NCBI RefSeq assembly: GCF_019393635.1
Contig: NC_057861.1
Location: 195,797,026 to 195,861,025 of the forward strand
DNA length: 64,000 nucleotides
From: Dromiciops gliroides
Taxonomy: Eukaryota; Chordata; Mammalia; Microbiotheria; Microbiotheriidae
Reading direction: 5' to 3'
Position numbers and translations under genes: made by a program. The notes beneath the pieces were generated by a model that worked only from the letters and a program-made list of their open reading frames with translations, ran no database searches and was not told where the DNA came from. The first letter of the stretch is position 1; each line of letters starts with the position of its first letter. Below are positions 22,730 through 33,689 of the stretch, in pieces.

Positions 22730-24025
22730 CGCCAAGCAAGTAGGCAGAATACAAAGGCACATATTAACAGGAACACAAATGGGGCTGGAGGGTAAGGGTA
22801 GGTGAACCAGGATACTTGAGCCATCAAAATACTTCTTGAATAAGTCTGTCACCTGTTTTTGCTGATTGAGAGCAGGTCCTACTCAGACAGAATGATGACT
22901 GTGCTTTAAACAGAATAAGAATGTCATTAGAATTGAATAGCTTTTGAAATGAGCATCTGTATTTGGCTTCCAGGAGATTCCCTTTAAGTCTCAATTGAGA
23001 AGCTAGATGTATTCACTTACACATCAAATAAGTGAGAGTGTTGATGTCCCTTCTCAATACATGGGAAGGGAGGCCTTGCCCCAAGCACCCAGTCTCTGTA
23101 GGAAGAGGCTACTTATTTCTTTTCTTTTTTTTTTTTTTAGTGAGGCAATTGGGGTTAAGTGACTTGCCCAGGGTCACACAGCTAGTAAGTGTTAAGTGTC
23201 TGAGGCCAGATTTGAACTCAGGTACTCCTGACTCCAGGGCCGATGTTCTATCCACTGCGCCACCTAGCTGCCCAGGCTACTTATTTCTTCTGCAAGACAC
23301 TGTTAATAGAAACTTGTCTTTTGGCTTTGCCAGGAGTGGCTTCCCTCTTCTTCAGGCCCTTTCATTCCTCCTTGGACTCCTACTTGACAGCATTGAGATG
23401 GGGTCTCTGTTAGGACACCATGTTCACCTTAAACTTTTCTTAAACTGCCCATACAGAATTCCCTTCATATGTCTCTTGTCACTATGCAGCCTTCCCAGGC
23501 TCTGGATTTCAATATTCTCTTCCATTTGCTTTTCTCCACTTGAGGCCTTAATGGAAGGAGGTTCTGGCTCAGGCTTCTGGCCTGGTTCAGGAAGGAGAGA
23601 TTGAGGATTACCAAATCACCTTCAGTTCCATGATTTCATCTTCACTGTTTTCTGATTCAGGAAGTTTAATTTTTATCTTTTTTTTTCAGTTTCTTTTGCT
23701 TCACCATCCGAGATTTCAGGCCATGTTCCCCCCTTTTCCTCTTATTGCTGAATTTTAATAGGCTCTACTTTCCTATAGGGTTTCTTTAGGACTCCAATGT
23801 ATTCTAGCTTTAGTTTAGTCACAGAAATTGGAGTTGTTACAATGTTTCTTCGTCCTTTACTGCTTGTTCAAATCCAAATTGATTTTAGTTTATTCATAGC
23901 AGCTTCCACCCCACCCCCCAAAAAAATTCTCATTACATTTTCTTTTCCTAGTCATTTTCTACTTGCTGAAGATGTATTTGTTACCTCTTTTGAGTCTGTT
24001 TTAGTCTCCTGGTTAGTGTCTTAAA
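22730..24025 (-). pseudogene. Probable decayed processed pseudogene, parent unknown
   Basis: The region lies between L1-derived blocks and is not a repeat I recognise. On the minus strand, broken but protein-like reading appears. Examples are 'IVTTPISVTKLKLEYIGVLK' near 23840-23780 followed by a basic stretch, an acidic 'PESENSEDEIMELK' near 23670-23630, a Pro/Glu-rich run near 23570, and 'QQKQVTDLFKKYFDG' near 22860-22830. Stops and frameshifts separate these. A SINE interrupts it at 23122-23273. I do not recognise the parent gene, and chance frames remain possible. Confidence 0.35.
23122..23273 (-). mobile_element. Marsupial SINE with perfect 16-bp target duplication
   Basis: The direct repeat 'aggctacttatttctt' is identical at 23106-23121 and 23274-23289. 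The body is close to the commonest form in the window, so this is a relatively young copy. The 190-codon plus-strand frame across it is an artefact. Confidence 0.95.
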
Positions 24026-24029
24026 TTTT

Positions 24030-25990
24030 GGAAACCATTTTGGAAGTAAACATTCCCAAGCTTCTTTTGGGATGCTACAAAAACTGTTTGATAGCAGGCA
24101 GAACATAGTCAGGATAACACAAGTTCCAGCAGCTTCTACATTAAAGTGCCAGAGATTTTGGAATATAATATTCCAGAGGGAAAAGGAACTGGGATTACAA
24201 GCAAGAATCACCTACCCAGCAAAACTGATTATAATCCTTTAGGGGAAAAACTGGGAATTCAATGAAAGAGAGGACTTTAAGGCATTTTGATGAAAACACC
24301 TGAGCTGAATGGAAAATTTGACTGTCAAATACAAGATCCTAAAGAAGCATAAAAAAGCTAAATAGGAAAAAAATCATAAGGGATATTAAAAGGTTAAACT
24401 GTTTACATTCCTACATGGAAAGATGATACTTGTAACTCATAAGAACTTTTTCATTATTAGGGGAGCTGGATGGAATATATTTAGACAGAGGGCACAGGTG
24501 TGAGGTAAATATGAAGGGATGATATCTTTAAAATATAAAATTCAGAAGTGAGAGGAATACACCAGGAAAAACGCAAAGGAGAAGTGTAATGGGGTAAAGT
24601 ATGTCACAAAAAAAGAAATAAGAAAAAACTTAGACAGTGAAGGGGAAGATGGAGGAGGTTCTGGGAAGTGAGTGAACCTTATTCTAATCAGAATTGGCTC
24701 AAAGAGGGAATAACATTCACGTTTAATTGAGTATAGTAATCTATCTTACCCTGCAGGAAAGCAGGAGGGGAAGGTGTCAGGGTAACAGAAGGGAGGGCAG
24801 ATTAGGGGAGGGGACAGTCAGAAGCAAAATACTTTTTTTTTTGCAAGGCAATTGGGGTTAAGTGACTTGCCCAGGGTCACACAGCTAGTAATTGTTAAGT
24901 GTCTGAGGCCAGATTTGAACTCAGGTCCTCCTGAATCCAGGGCCAGTGCTCTATCCACTGTGCCACCTAGCTACCCCAGAAGCAAAATTCTTTTGAGGAG
25001 GGATACGGTGAAAGAAGATAGAAATAGAGTAAATATTAAGGATAGAGGAAAATACAGTTATCAATAGTAACTGAAAAAAAATTGAAGATGGTCCTCATTT
25101 CTCAAACACAGAGAACTGAATAAAATTTATTAAAATAAGTTCGATTTCCCAATTGATAGATGATCAAAAGATATGAAGTTATAGTCAAAGCTACCTATAA
25201 GTACATGAAAAATGCTCTATCTCACTATTGATTAGATAGAAGCAGGTCAAAACACTTCTGAGGTACTACCTGATATCTATTAGATTGGATAAAAGGATAG
25301 CAGAGGAAAATGACAAATGTAGGGGATATGAGAAAAATGAGAAATCAATGCACTGTTGGTGAAGTTGTAAACTGATTCAAACATTCTGTAGAGCAATTTG
25401 GAGATATGGCCAAAGAGCTATAAAACCATGCACACTTTTTGACCTAGTAATACCACTACTAGGTCAGTATCCAAAAAGAGAGAAAAACCAAAAAGTTGAA
25501 TTCAAAATTAAGGACATGCCTATGAAGTGGGGAATGGCTGAATTAAATTGTGGGATGAGATTAGGATGAAAACCTATCTTGCTATAAGAAATGATGAGCA
25601 GGATGAGATCAGAAAAATGTGGAAAGACTTACATGAGCTGATGAAAAGTGAAATTGACTATACACAAACTAACAGTAAATGTTTAACATAATCAGATATG
25701 AATGACTTGTCTATTTTCAGTAATACAATGATCCAAGGCAACTCTGAAGGACTTATGAAAAATGCAATCCATCTCCAGAGAAAGAACTTATGCTGTCTAA
25801 ATACAAACTGAAGTATAATTGTTTGAGTTCCTTTTTCTTAAGTTTTTTCCTCTGTTTTCTTTCACAACCTGCTTGCATTCTTATGGGGGGAGTGAGGAGG
25901 GAGGGAGGAAGAAAATTTAGAGCACAAAGTTTTAAAAACCTATATTAAAATTGTTTTTTACAAGTAATTTGGGAAAAAATAAAATTCTAC
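24030..25990 (+). mobile_element. L1/HAL1-like element: ORF1 C-terminus joined to ORF2 end and 3'UTR
   Basis: At 24140-24290 the frame gives 'WNIIFQREKELGLQARITYP' then 'AKL', clearly like the L1 ORF1 C-terminal domain (…RISYPAKLSF… in known L1). Several hundred bases follow with no RT core. From about 25130 the end of L1 ORF2 appears: 'cccaattgatagatgatcaaaag', 'tctgaggtactacctgatatc', 'gtgaagttgtaaactgattc' and 'ctagtaataccactactagg'. The 3'UTR follows ('tacaatgatccaaggcaactctg'), ending in an A-rich end near 25985. A SINE splits it at 24833-24977. It is old and has no open frame. Confidence 0.65.
24833..24977 (-). mobile_element. Marsupial SINE
   Basis: Complete reversed copy. Direct repeat 'agaagcaaaatac' (24820-24832) and 'agaagcaaaattc' (24978-24990). 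Confidence 0.94.
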
Positions 25991-26051
25991 ATGAATGGAA
26001 AAAATAAGAAAAGGAGTAGCCATGCCAAATTCCTTCTAAGATACAAATATC

Positions 26052-26053
<2 letters not shown>

Positions 26054-26106
<53 letters not shown>

Positions 26107-26175
26107 CAAATTTGAACTCAGGTCCTTTTGACTCCAGGGCCGGTGCTCTATCCACTGTGCCACCTAGCTGCCCTT
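26054..26175 (-). mobile_element. Truncated marsupial SINE fused to a (TG)n array
   Basis: 26103-26175 is only the tRNA-like head half of the SINE. The 3' half and tail are replaced by about 24 TG units (26054-26102). At 42608-42789 a sister copy has a (CA)n array exactly at its tail. Confidence 0.88.
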
Positions 26176-26177
26176 CA

Positions 26178-26352
26178 ATATTCTTTTGATACCTACATCT
26201 GAGAGAGTCAAAATAGAGAAAGAAAACTACAAACCAATATCCCTAATAAGTATTAATGCAAAAACTTTAAATAAAATATTAGTAATGATATTATAGCAAC
26301 CTATCACAAAGATAATACACTCTGATCAGGCTCAATTTGTAATGTATTTTAT
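26178..26352 (+). mobile_element. LINE-1 ORF2 fragment (start of RT domain)
   Basis: The frame reads '[19 protein letters not shown]' and, after a stop, 'ITKIIHSDQAQF'. This matches the L1 RT entry region (…NYRPISLMNIDAK…LNKILANR…IIHHDQVGFI…). It is short and isolated. Confidence 0.75.
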
Positions 26353-26409
26353 ATAAAAGACCACTAAGGTCTCCAAGTAAATAAAGCTAGGGTTTTGAGG
26401 CTGACTTAG

Positions 26410-26637
26410 CATTTTACATATATTAACTCATTTGATCCACACAATAACATGGAAACACTTGTAAGTATTGCCATTACCATTATTTCCATGTTACAGAGGA
26501 GGAAACAAAGACTCTGAGATGTTGTTACTTCCCCTTTACACAATACCTAATGAATGTTTCTGAAGAGATATGAACCCAGATCTTTTTCTTCTAAGTGTAG
26601 CACCCTAAACACAGTGCCATGCTATCTAACAATTAAA
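26410..26637 (-). mobile_element. MIR SINE
   Basis: Reversed MIR order: 'tttacatatattaactcatttgatccacacaataac', 'catgttacagaggaggaaac', 'tgaacccagatct' and 'gcaccctaaacacagtgccatgc'. Confidence 0.8.
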
Positions 26638-26639
26638 TC

Positions 26640-27060
26640 AAAGCTCAATTTGATAAAAGATACCTGGAAATTATGGAAAAAGTAAAACCTAACAATATGG
26701 GAAGAAACATGGTGAGAAGAAGTAAATGTTGTAAATGGTGCACAACTTATTTATCAAAATAAAGTTTAGTAATAACAGAATACATTTGATTTTTTCTTGA
26801 AAATTCTTCCTTTGGATACCATTCACAACAGTATTTCTTCTTTTAAATATCTTTTTTACAATATTTTTGCCTAGGAAAAAACATATAATAAGAATCCTTT
26901 GGAGATACTGAAGACCAGCATTTCCTCTAAATTTATAAGAAAATCACCAATACAGCTTTTATAACCAATTTGACTAATGGTGATATTGAAATATTGAAAT
27001 AGTTGTTTTGATATGGCTGAGATATTGTGAAAAGTTAGTTGTTCTTTTTTTCCCCTTAGG
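26640..27060. other. AT-rich stretch without recognised feature
   Basis: Nothing identifiable between the MIR and the long L1. Confidence 0.5.
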
Positions 27061-27067
27061 AAGATTC

Positions 27068-30000
27068 TTTTTTCTTTCTTTTTTTACCTATATGAATACT
27101 TTATTATTTTCCAGTTACATTTTAGATAATTTTCAACATTTGTTTTTATAAAATTTCTAGTTTCAATTTTTTCTCCATCCCTCCACTCCCTCACCCTTCC
27201 CCAAGACAGCAAGGAATCTAATACAGGTTATATATGTACAAGCACATTAAACATATTTCTGCATTAGTCATGTAATGAAAGAAGAATCAGAGCAAAAAGG
27301 AAAAACCTCAAAAAAAGAAAAACAACAACAAAAAAAACAATAGAAATAGTATGGTTCAATCTCCATCCAGACTCAACAGTTCCTTTTTTTTCCTGGATTT
27401 GGAGAGTATTTTCTGTCATGAGTCTCCTGGAACTATATTGGACCATTGTATTGCTGAGAAGAATCAAGTCTATCACAGTTGATCAACATAAAATGTTGTT
27501 GATACTGTGTATAATGTTCTCCTGGTTCCGCTCATCTCACTCAACATCAGTTCAAGCAAGTCCTTCCAGGTATCTCAGAAATCCTCCTGCTCATCGTTTC
27601 TTACAGTACAATAGTATTGCATTACATGCAAATACCACAACTTGTTCAGCCATTCTCCAATTGATGGGCAGCCCCTCAATTTCTAATTCCTTGACACCAC
27701 GAAAAAAGCAGCTATAAATATTTTTGTATATGTGGGTTACTTTCCCTTTTTATGATCTCTTTGGGAAAAGACCTAATAGTGGTATTGCTGGGTCAAAGGG
27801 TATGCACAGTTTTATAGCCCTTTGGGCATAGTTCCAAACTGCTCTCCAGAATGGTTGGATGAGTTCACAGTTCCACGAACAATGCATTAGTGTTCCAATT
27901 TTTCCATAGCTTCTCCAACATTTATTATTTTCCTTTTTTGTCATCTTAGCCAATCTGATAGGTGTCAGGTGGTACCTCAGAGTTGTTTTAATTTGCATCT
28001 CTCTAATCAATAGTGATTTAGAGCATTTTTATATGGGAATAGATAGCTTTGATTTCTTCATCAGAAAATTGCCTGTTCATATCCTTTGACCATTTTGCAA
28101 CTGGGGAATGACTTGGATTCTAATAAAGTTGATTTAGTTCCCTATATATTTTAGAAATGAGGCTTTTATCAGAAATATTGGCTATAAAAATTATTACCCA
28201 GTTTTCTGTCTCCTTTCTAATTTTGGCTGCATCACTTCTGTTTCTACAAAAACTTTTTAATTTAATGTAATCAAAATCATCCATTTTGCATTTCATAATA
28301 TTCCCTATCTCTTGTTTGGTCATAAACTGTTCTCCTTTCCAAAGATCTGAAAGGTGGACTATTCCTTCCTCTCCTAGTTTACCTATGGTATCACCTCTTA
28401 TGGCTGAATCACGTACCCGATTTGACCTTATTTTAGTATAAGGTGTCAGATGTTGGTCTATGCCTAATTTCTGCCATACTATCTTCCAGTTTTCCCAGCA
28501 GTTTTTGTCAAATACTGAATTCTTATCCCAGAAGATAGGCTTTGGGTTTATTGAACACTACATTACTAATGCCATTTACTGTTGTGCCTCCTGTGCAAAC
28601 CTATTCCATTGATCTACCACTCTATTTTTTAGCCAGTACCAGATAGTTTTGATGACTGCTGCTTTATATTAAAGCATCAGATTTGGTACAGCTAGCCCAC
28701 CTTCCTGTGCATTTTTTTCATTATTTCCCTTGATAATAGTGACATTTTGTTTTTCCAGTTTAATTTTGTTACTATTTTTTCTAGCTCTATAAAATAATTT
28801 TTAGGTAGTCTGTTTGGTATGGTAGTGAAAAAGTAAATTAATTTAGGTAAATTTGTAATTTTTATTATATTAGCTCTGCCTATCCATGCCCAATTGATAT
28901 TTTTCCAATTTAGATATGATTTAATTTGTGTGAAAAGTGTTTTGTAATTGTGTTCATAGAGTTCCTGGGTTTGTCTTGGCAAGTAGACTCCCAAGTATTT
29001 TATATTGTCTACCGTTATTTTAAATGGAATTTCTCTTTCTATCTCTTGCTGCTGGACTTTGTTGGTCATGTATAGAAATGCTGTTGATTTATGTGGATTT
29101 ATTTTATATCCTGCTACTTTGCTAAAGTTGTTCATTGTTTCAAGTAATTTTTGAGTTGATTCTCTAGGATTCTCTAATTATAGCATCATATCATCTGCAA
29201 AGAGTGATAGTTTTGTTTCCTCCTTACCTATTCTAATTCCTTTAATTCCCCTTTCTTTTCTGATTGCTATAGCTAACATTTCTAGTACAATATTAAATAA
29301 TAGAAGTGATAATGGACATCCCTGTTTCACCACTGATCTTATTGGGAATACCTCTAACTTATCTCCATTACATATAATGCTTGCTGATGGTTTTAGGTAG
29401 ATACACCTTATTATTTTACGGAAAGCACCACCTAGTTCTAAGCTCTCTAGCGTTTTCATTAGGAATGGATGCTGTATTTTGTCAAAAGCTTTCTCTGCAT
29501 CTATTGAAATAATCATTTGATTTTGGTAAGTTTTCTTATTGATGTGGTTGTTCATGTTAATAGCTTTCCTAATGTTGAACCAGACCTGCATTCCATGAAT
29601 AAATCCTACCTGGTCATAGTGTATGATCCTGGCGATCACTTCCTGTAATCTCCTTGCTAATATCTTATTTAAAATTTTTGCTCAATATCCATTAGGGAAA
29701 TTGTTCTATAATTTTCTTTCTAGGTTTTGGCTCTGCCTGGTTTTGGTATCAACACCATATTTTTGTCATAAAAGGAATTTAGTAGAACTCCTGCTTCACC
29801 TATTTTTCCAAATAATTTGTATAATATTGGAATTAATTGTTCTTTAAATGTTTGGTAGAATTCACTTGTAAACCCATCTGGCCCTAGAGATTTTTCTTAG
29901 GGAGTTCATTAATGTTATATTCAATTTCTTTTTCTGATATGGGCTTAAGGGTTTTATTTCCTGTTCAGTTAACCTGAGCAGTTTATATTTTTGTAAATAT

Positions 30001-31153
30001 TTATCTATTTCATTTAGATGTTCAAATTTATTGGCATACAGTTGGGCAAAATAATTCCTAATTATTGCTTTCATTTCCACTTCACTGGTGGTGAAATCAC
30101 CCCTTTATTTTTGATACTGGTAATTTGGTTTTCTTTTTTCTTTTTTTACATCAAATTAACCAATGGTTTATCTATTTTATTGGTTTTCTCATAAAACCAG
30201 CTCTTAGTTTTATTGATTAATTCTATAGTTTTCTTGCTTTCAATTTTATTAATTTCTCCTTTAATTTTCAGAATTTCTAATTTTGTATTTAATTGGGGAT
30301 TTTTAATTTGTTCTTTGTCTAGCTTTTTTAGTTGCATGTCCAACTCATTGATCTCTTCTTTCTCTTTTTTATTGATGTAAGCAGTTAGAGAGATAAAATT
30401 TCCCCTAAGCACTGCTTTTGCTGCCCATAGGTTTTAGTATGTTGTCTCATTATTGTCAATCTCTTGGATAAAGTTATTGATTGTTTCTGTGATTTGTTGT
30501 TTGACCCACTCATTCATTAGAATGAAATTATGTAGTTTCAAACTGATTTTCAGTCTACCTTTCCATGGTTCTTTATTACATTTAATTTTTATTGCATCAT
30601 GATTTGAGAAGGATGCATTTTCTATTTCTGCCTTTCTACATTTGACTATGAGGTTTTTGTGCCCTAATATGTGGTCAATTTTTGAATATGTGTCATGTAC
30701 TGCTGATAAAAAGGTATATTCCTTTCTATCCCCATTCAGTTTTCTCCAGACATCTATCATATCTAACTTTTCTAACATTCTATTAACATCTTTAACTTCT
30801 TTCTTATTTATTTTTTTGGCTAGATTTATCTAATTCTAAGAGAGGAAGATTCGGATCCCCATTAGTATAGTTTTTCTGTCTATTTCCTCTTGTAACTCAT
30901 TTAACTTCTCCTCTAAGACTTTGGATGCTATACCACTTGGTGCATACATGCTTAGTATTGATATTACTTCATTATCTATAGTACCTTTTAGCAAGATGTA
31001 GTTTCCTTCCTTATTGGAAGATTGTATCCCTCTGTCTTTTTTTAGGTTCTGTAGTTTCAGAATCTGTTTAGAGGCTTGATTTAATATTGTTTTTAAGGGA
31101 AACTTGGGAGAACTCAGGCAGCTTACTGGCTTCTCTCACCATCTTGGCTCCCC
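27068..31153 (-). mobile_element. Long LINE-1 lacking ORF1: 5'UTR start fused to ORF2
   Basis: The 3' end lies at about 27070 (T-rich edge, 'ccagttacat'). Moving up the element come the ORF2 Cys-rich end (27750-28010), the C-terminal region (28120-28323), and the RT domain at 29178-29639, with '[15 protein letters not shown]', 'VKQGCPLS' and the active-site-type 'SLFADDMM'. Next are the linker (29862-30412) and the endonuclease end at 30434-30778 ('TFLSAVHDTYSKIDHILGH', 'SNHDAIKI'). At about 31020 the endonuclease reading ('NKEGNYILLKGTIDNEV') switches to L1 5'UTR text, whose first bases ('gggggagccaagatggtgag') lie at 31130-31153. ORF1 and the endonuclease N-terminus are absent. Multiple stops and frameshifts make it inactive. 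Confidence 0.9.
29178..29639 (-). pseudogene. Reverse-transcriptase part of decayed L1 ORF2
   Basis: A 153-codon open stretch covers RT motifs. At about residues 40-60 it has '[17 protein letters not shown]' (first catalytic Asp region), at about 108-113 'VKQGCPLS', and at the end 'FADDMM', which carries the F/YADD catalytic pair. It is bounded by stops, so only a fragment of the roughly 1,250-residue L1 ORF2 protein is readable. Confidence 0.88.
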
Positions 31154-31170
31154 CCACACACACACACCTC
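31150..31170. repeat. C-run and short (CA)n at the L1 5' edge
   Basis: 'ccccccacacacacacacc' directly abuts the L1 5'UTR start. It may be part of the target or untemplated sequence. Confidence 0.6.
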
Positions 31171-31208
31171 GTGGTGTTTTTGAAGGATATAATTCTTATA
31201 TGGTCTAC

Positions 31209-31352
31209 TTTTTTTTTTCAGGACAATGAGAGTTAATTGACTTGCCCAAGGTCATTCAGTTAGTAAGTGTCAAGGGTCTGAGACCAGATTTGAACTCAGG
31301 TCCTCCTGAACCCAGGGCTGGTGTTTTATCCACTGTTCCACCTAGCTGCCCT
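31209..31352 (-). mobile_element. Marsupial SINE
   Basis: Complete reversed copy. Imperfect direct repeat 'ttatatggtcta/ttatattatcta' (31197-31208, 31353-31364). It is more diverged than most copies. Confidence 0.92.
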
Positions 31353-31364
31353 TTATATTATCTA

Positions 31365-33330
31365 TTCTATCATACACATGTGTACACACCCAGTGAATTC
31401 CACTTTAGAGCAAACTACTCTTTAACTGTCCTTTATCCAAGTCCATCAACCTACACAGTCATGTCTCCTAAAATTTATTGGATGCTTAGGACCCACTGGA
31501 TAACTAATTTTTGCCATCTCTTTTCACCTCTCTTTAACTCAAGGTTTCAATTTGAAAAGGGTAGACAATTGAAGTTAAAGTAGTTTGTGAGAGAGGGGGA
31601 AATATCTACATTTTCAGGGTATTGAGTGGTGACAAATATAATACTAGACTCTACCGAATTTTGTGCAAATATGTGTTCCTTTTGGAAAAGGAGAGTAATG
31701 TAGGTAAATTAATCCCTGCCTATTATTTCTTAAATACATATAATACTGGCTTGAACATGGATGGGGGTCAGGGGTAGAAGGAAGAAGTATAATCATAAAA
31801 AGTAGGAAGGAAGACTCCTTTTGTGTAAGAATAAAAATGAAAGCAACTTGAACATTGGGAGGTTACAAAGAGAACACTTGCCTGGTGATCAGATTTTTGC
31901 TTGAGGAGGTTGTGTTGATGTTTGTCAAGGGAAGCACAACTGTTCACAAAAAACAACAACAACAAAACAAAACAACAGCTTGGGAGTTTATCTAGGGGAT
32001 GGCCAGATAACTAAGGGTTTTTTGTAAACTTTCTACAATGTTCTCATTTAATTAACACCACTTGGAATTGCCATTTCAAATTACATTCATTTAGGGGTCT
32101 GGGAACTTATTGTTCATGTTATTTACCTCTGCATGTTATTTAAGATTGCAGAGCTAGTTTGGAGCTAGCAATTCACTGAATGAACCAAAGGTATTCAATC
32201 CCTATCTGGGAAAAACTGGATAATTTTAAATATGAAAATCACTTAAAAGAATATGTAACTAAAATGAATTTCTGGTTTACGCATTTCAAATTTGATGTTA
32301 ACAAGTCTAAAGATATATATTCAGACTTTAGAACTAAGATTTCTACTAACTTTTAAAATTGAACAATGATCTTATAGATGTATTCACAAATTTGTCTATC
32401 TCTGTGTGTTTTCCTGCATGGGTTTATTATGTTTTGCAAAGCTTTAAGAAATGAGCTAGCACTTAATAATGCTTGTCAATCCCTAATGAGAGCATTTCCA
32501 AATGTCATTTTGGTGTTTGCAGGTTTCTAATAACTTTATCCTAATTGAAATGAAGTCTGTATATGGATGAGGAACCAGGGCAGGAAGGGGTGGAATTTAT
32601 TGTTGCCATTCAAATTTCTCTACAGGGAGATGACCATGTTTTAAAAATATCTGTCAGAAGAAGGTGATCAGGATGGTTATAGGTGGAGACCATATTATAT
32701 GTAGATATATGGATAGAACTTAGCTTAGAGAAAGGACAGAATAGATTTGTGCGTATGTGTATGTAAGTATTACATCCACACCCATATATATATATATACT
32801 ATCTTAAAATATTTGAAGTGCTGTCACTTGGAGGATAGATTAGACTTGTTCTTGAATTCAGAAGACACAATAGAAACAATGGGTATAGGTTATAGAAATG
32901 ATTTGGGAATAATTTTAAGTAAAAATCTGATAATATTTAGAGCTATTAAAGGACAAAGAGCTACTTCAAAAGGGAGTGTCTTTTCTCATTGTTGGATATG
33001 AAGCAGAAGCTAGATGAACAATCATCATCTAGCTAGTTAGGAAACTTGAAGTTGGGATATTCAGTTACAAGGTACTGATTAAATGTATCCCAGTCCAATG
33101 CAGTGATTCTGTGATGAAAGTAAGATATATTTTAAATTATGTTTGAAAATGAGGATAGGAAGGAAGAAAGGGAATAAACTAAGAAATTAATAATATAATG
33201 AAAAGTTAAGCGATGACACTAATAAAATGGCTTTCAAGCATCCTAACTCTTCATTTCTGAGTCCCATTAAGACTTCCTGAACCTTAGTAGCATCCTCTTC
33301 TCTTTGTCCCAGTTGAAAGAGTGGGAAGGG
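31365..33330. other. Long repeat-poor stretch
   Basis: AT-rich DNA with a minor (AAC)n near 31950 and (TA)n near 32785. No repeat family, RNA or credible exon was recognised. Short frames such as 31768-31965 (minus) and 32747-33001 (plus) show no family motif. Confidence 0.45.
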
Positions 33331-33334
33331 GGGA

Positions 33335-33485
33335 GGGGCACAACTGGATCTGGGGTCATAGGACTTGAGTTTGAAACCTGGAATTGTGATTTATTGTTTG
33401 ACTTTGGGTAAGACACTTCCCTTTTCTGCACCCAAATTTTTTCATCTGTAAAATCAGAAAATCTAATTAGTTGACTGATACAGGG
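33335..33485 (+). mobile_element. MIR SINE
   Basis: 'gggtcataggacttgagtttgaaacctgg', 'gactttgggtaagacacttcc' and 'tttttcatctgtaaaatcag' are MIR landmarks in order. Confidence 0.8.
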
Positions 33486-33689
33486 TGTTAAGAACTATAA
33501 TTTAATAATATTATGGTCACATCTTCCCCCAAAAGGATTCATTGTCAGAAAATTCCAAATCATTTCTTTGTATCCTTGTTCTAGACATTTTATTCCTGGG
33601 AGGGACCTTTGAATTAAAAAAATTACTCACTTTGATATATCCTTGGTTTTAACTTAAAAGAAAAAGCAAAACAAGTTAGCCTCTAAGTA

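Noticed and set aside
23032..23604. 190-codon plus-strand frame, among the longest in the window
   Set aside because: Its middle is an antisense SINE ('LPRVTQLVSVKCLRPDLNSG' recurs at a dozen copies), and the rest has no motif.
24595..24835. CpG island or promoter near the GA-rich stretch
   Set aside because: Purine-rich but almost without CpG, and it lies inside a HAL1/L1-like element.
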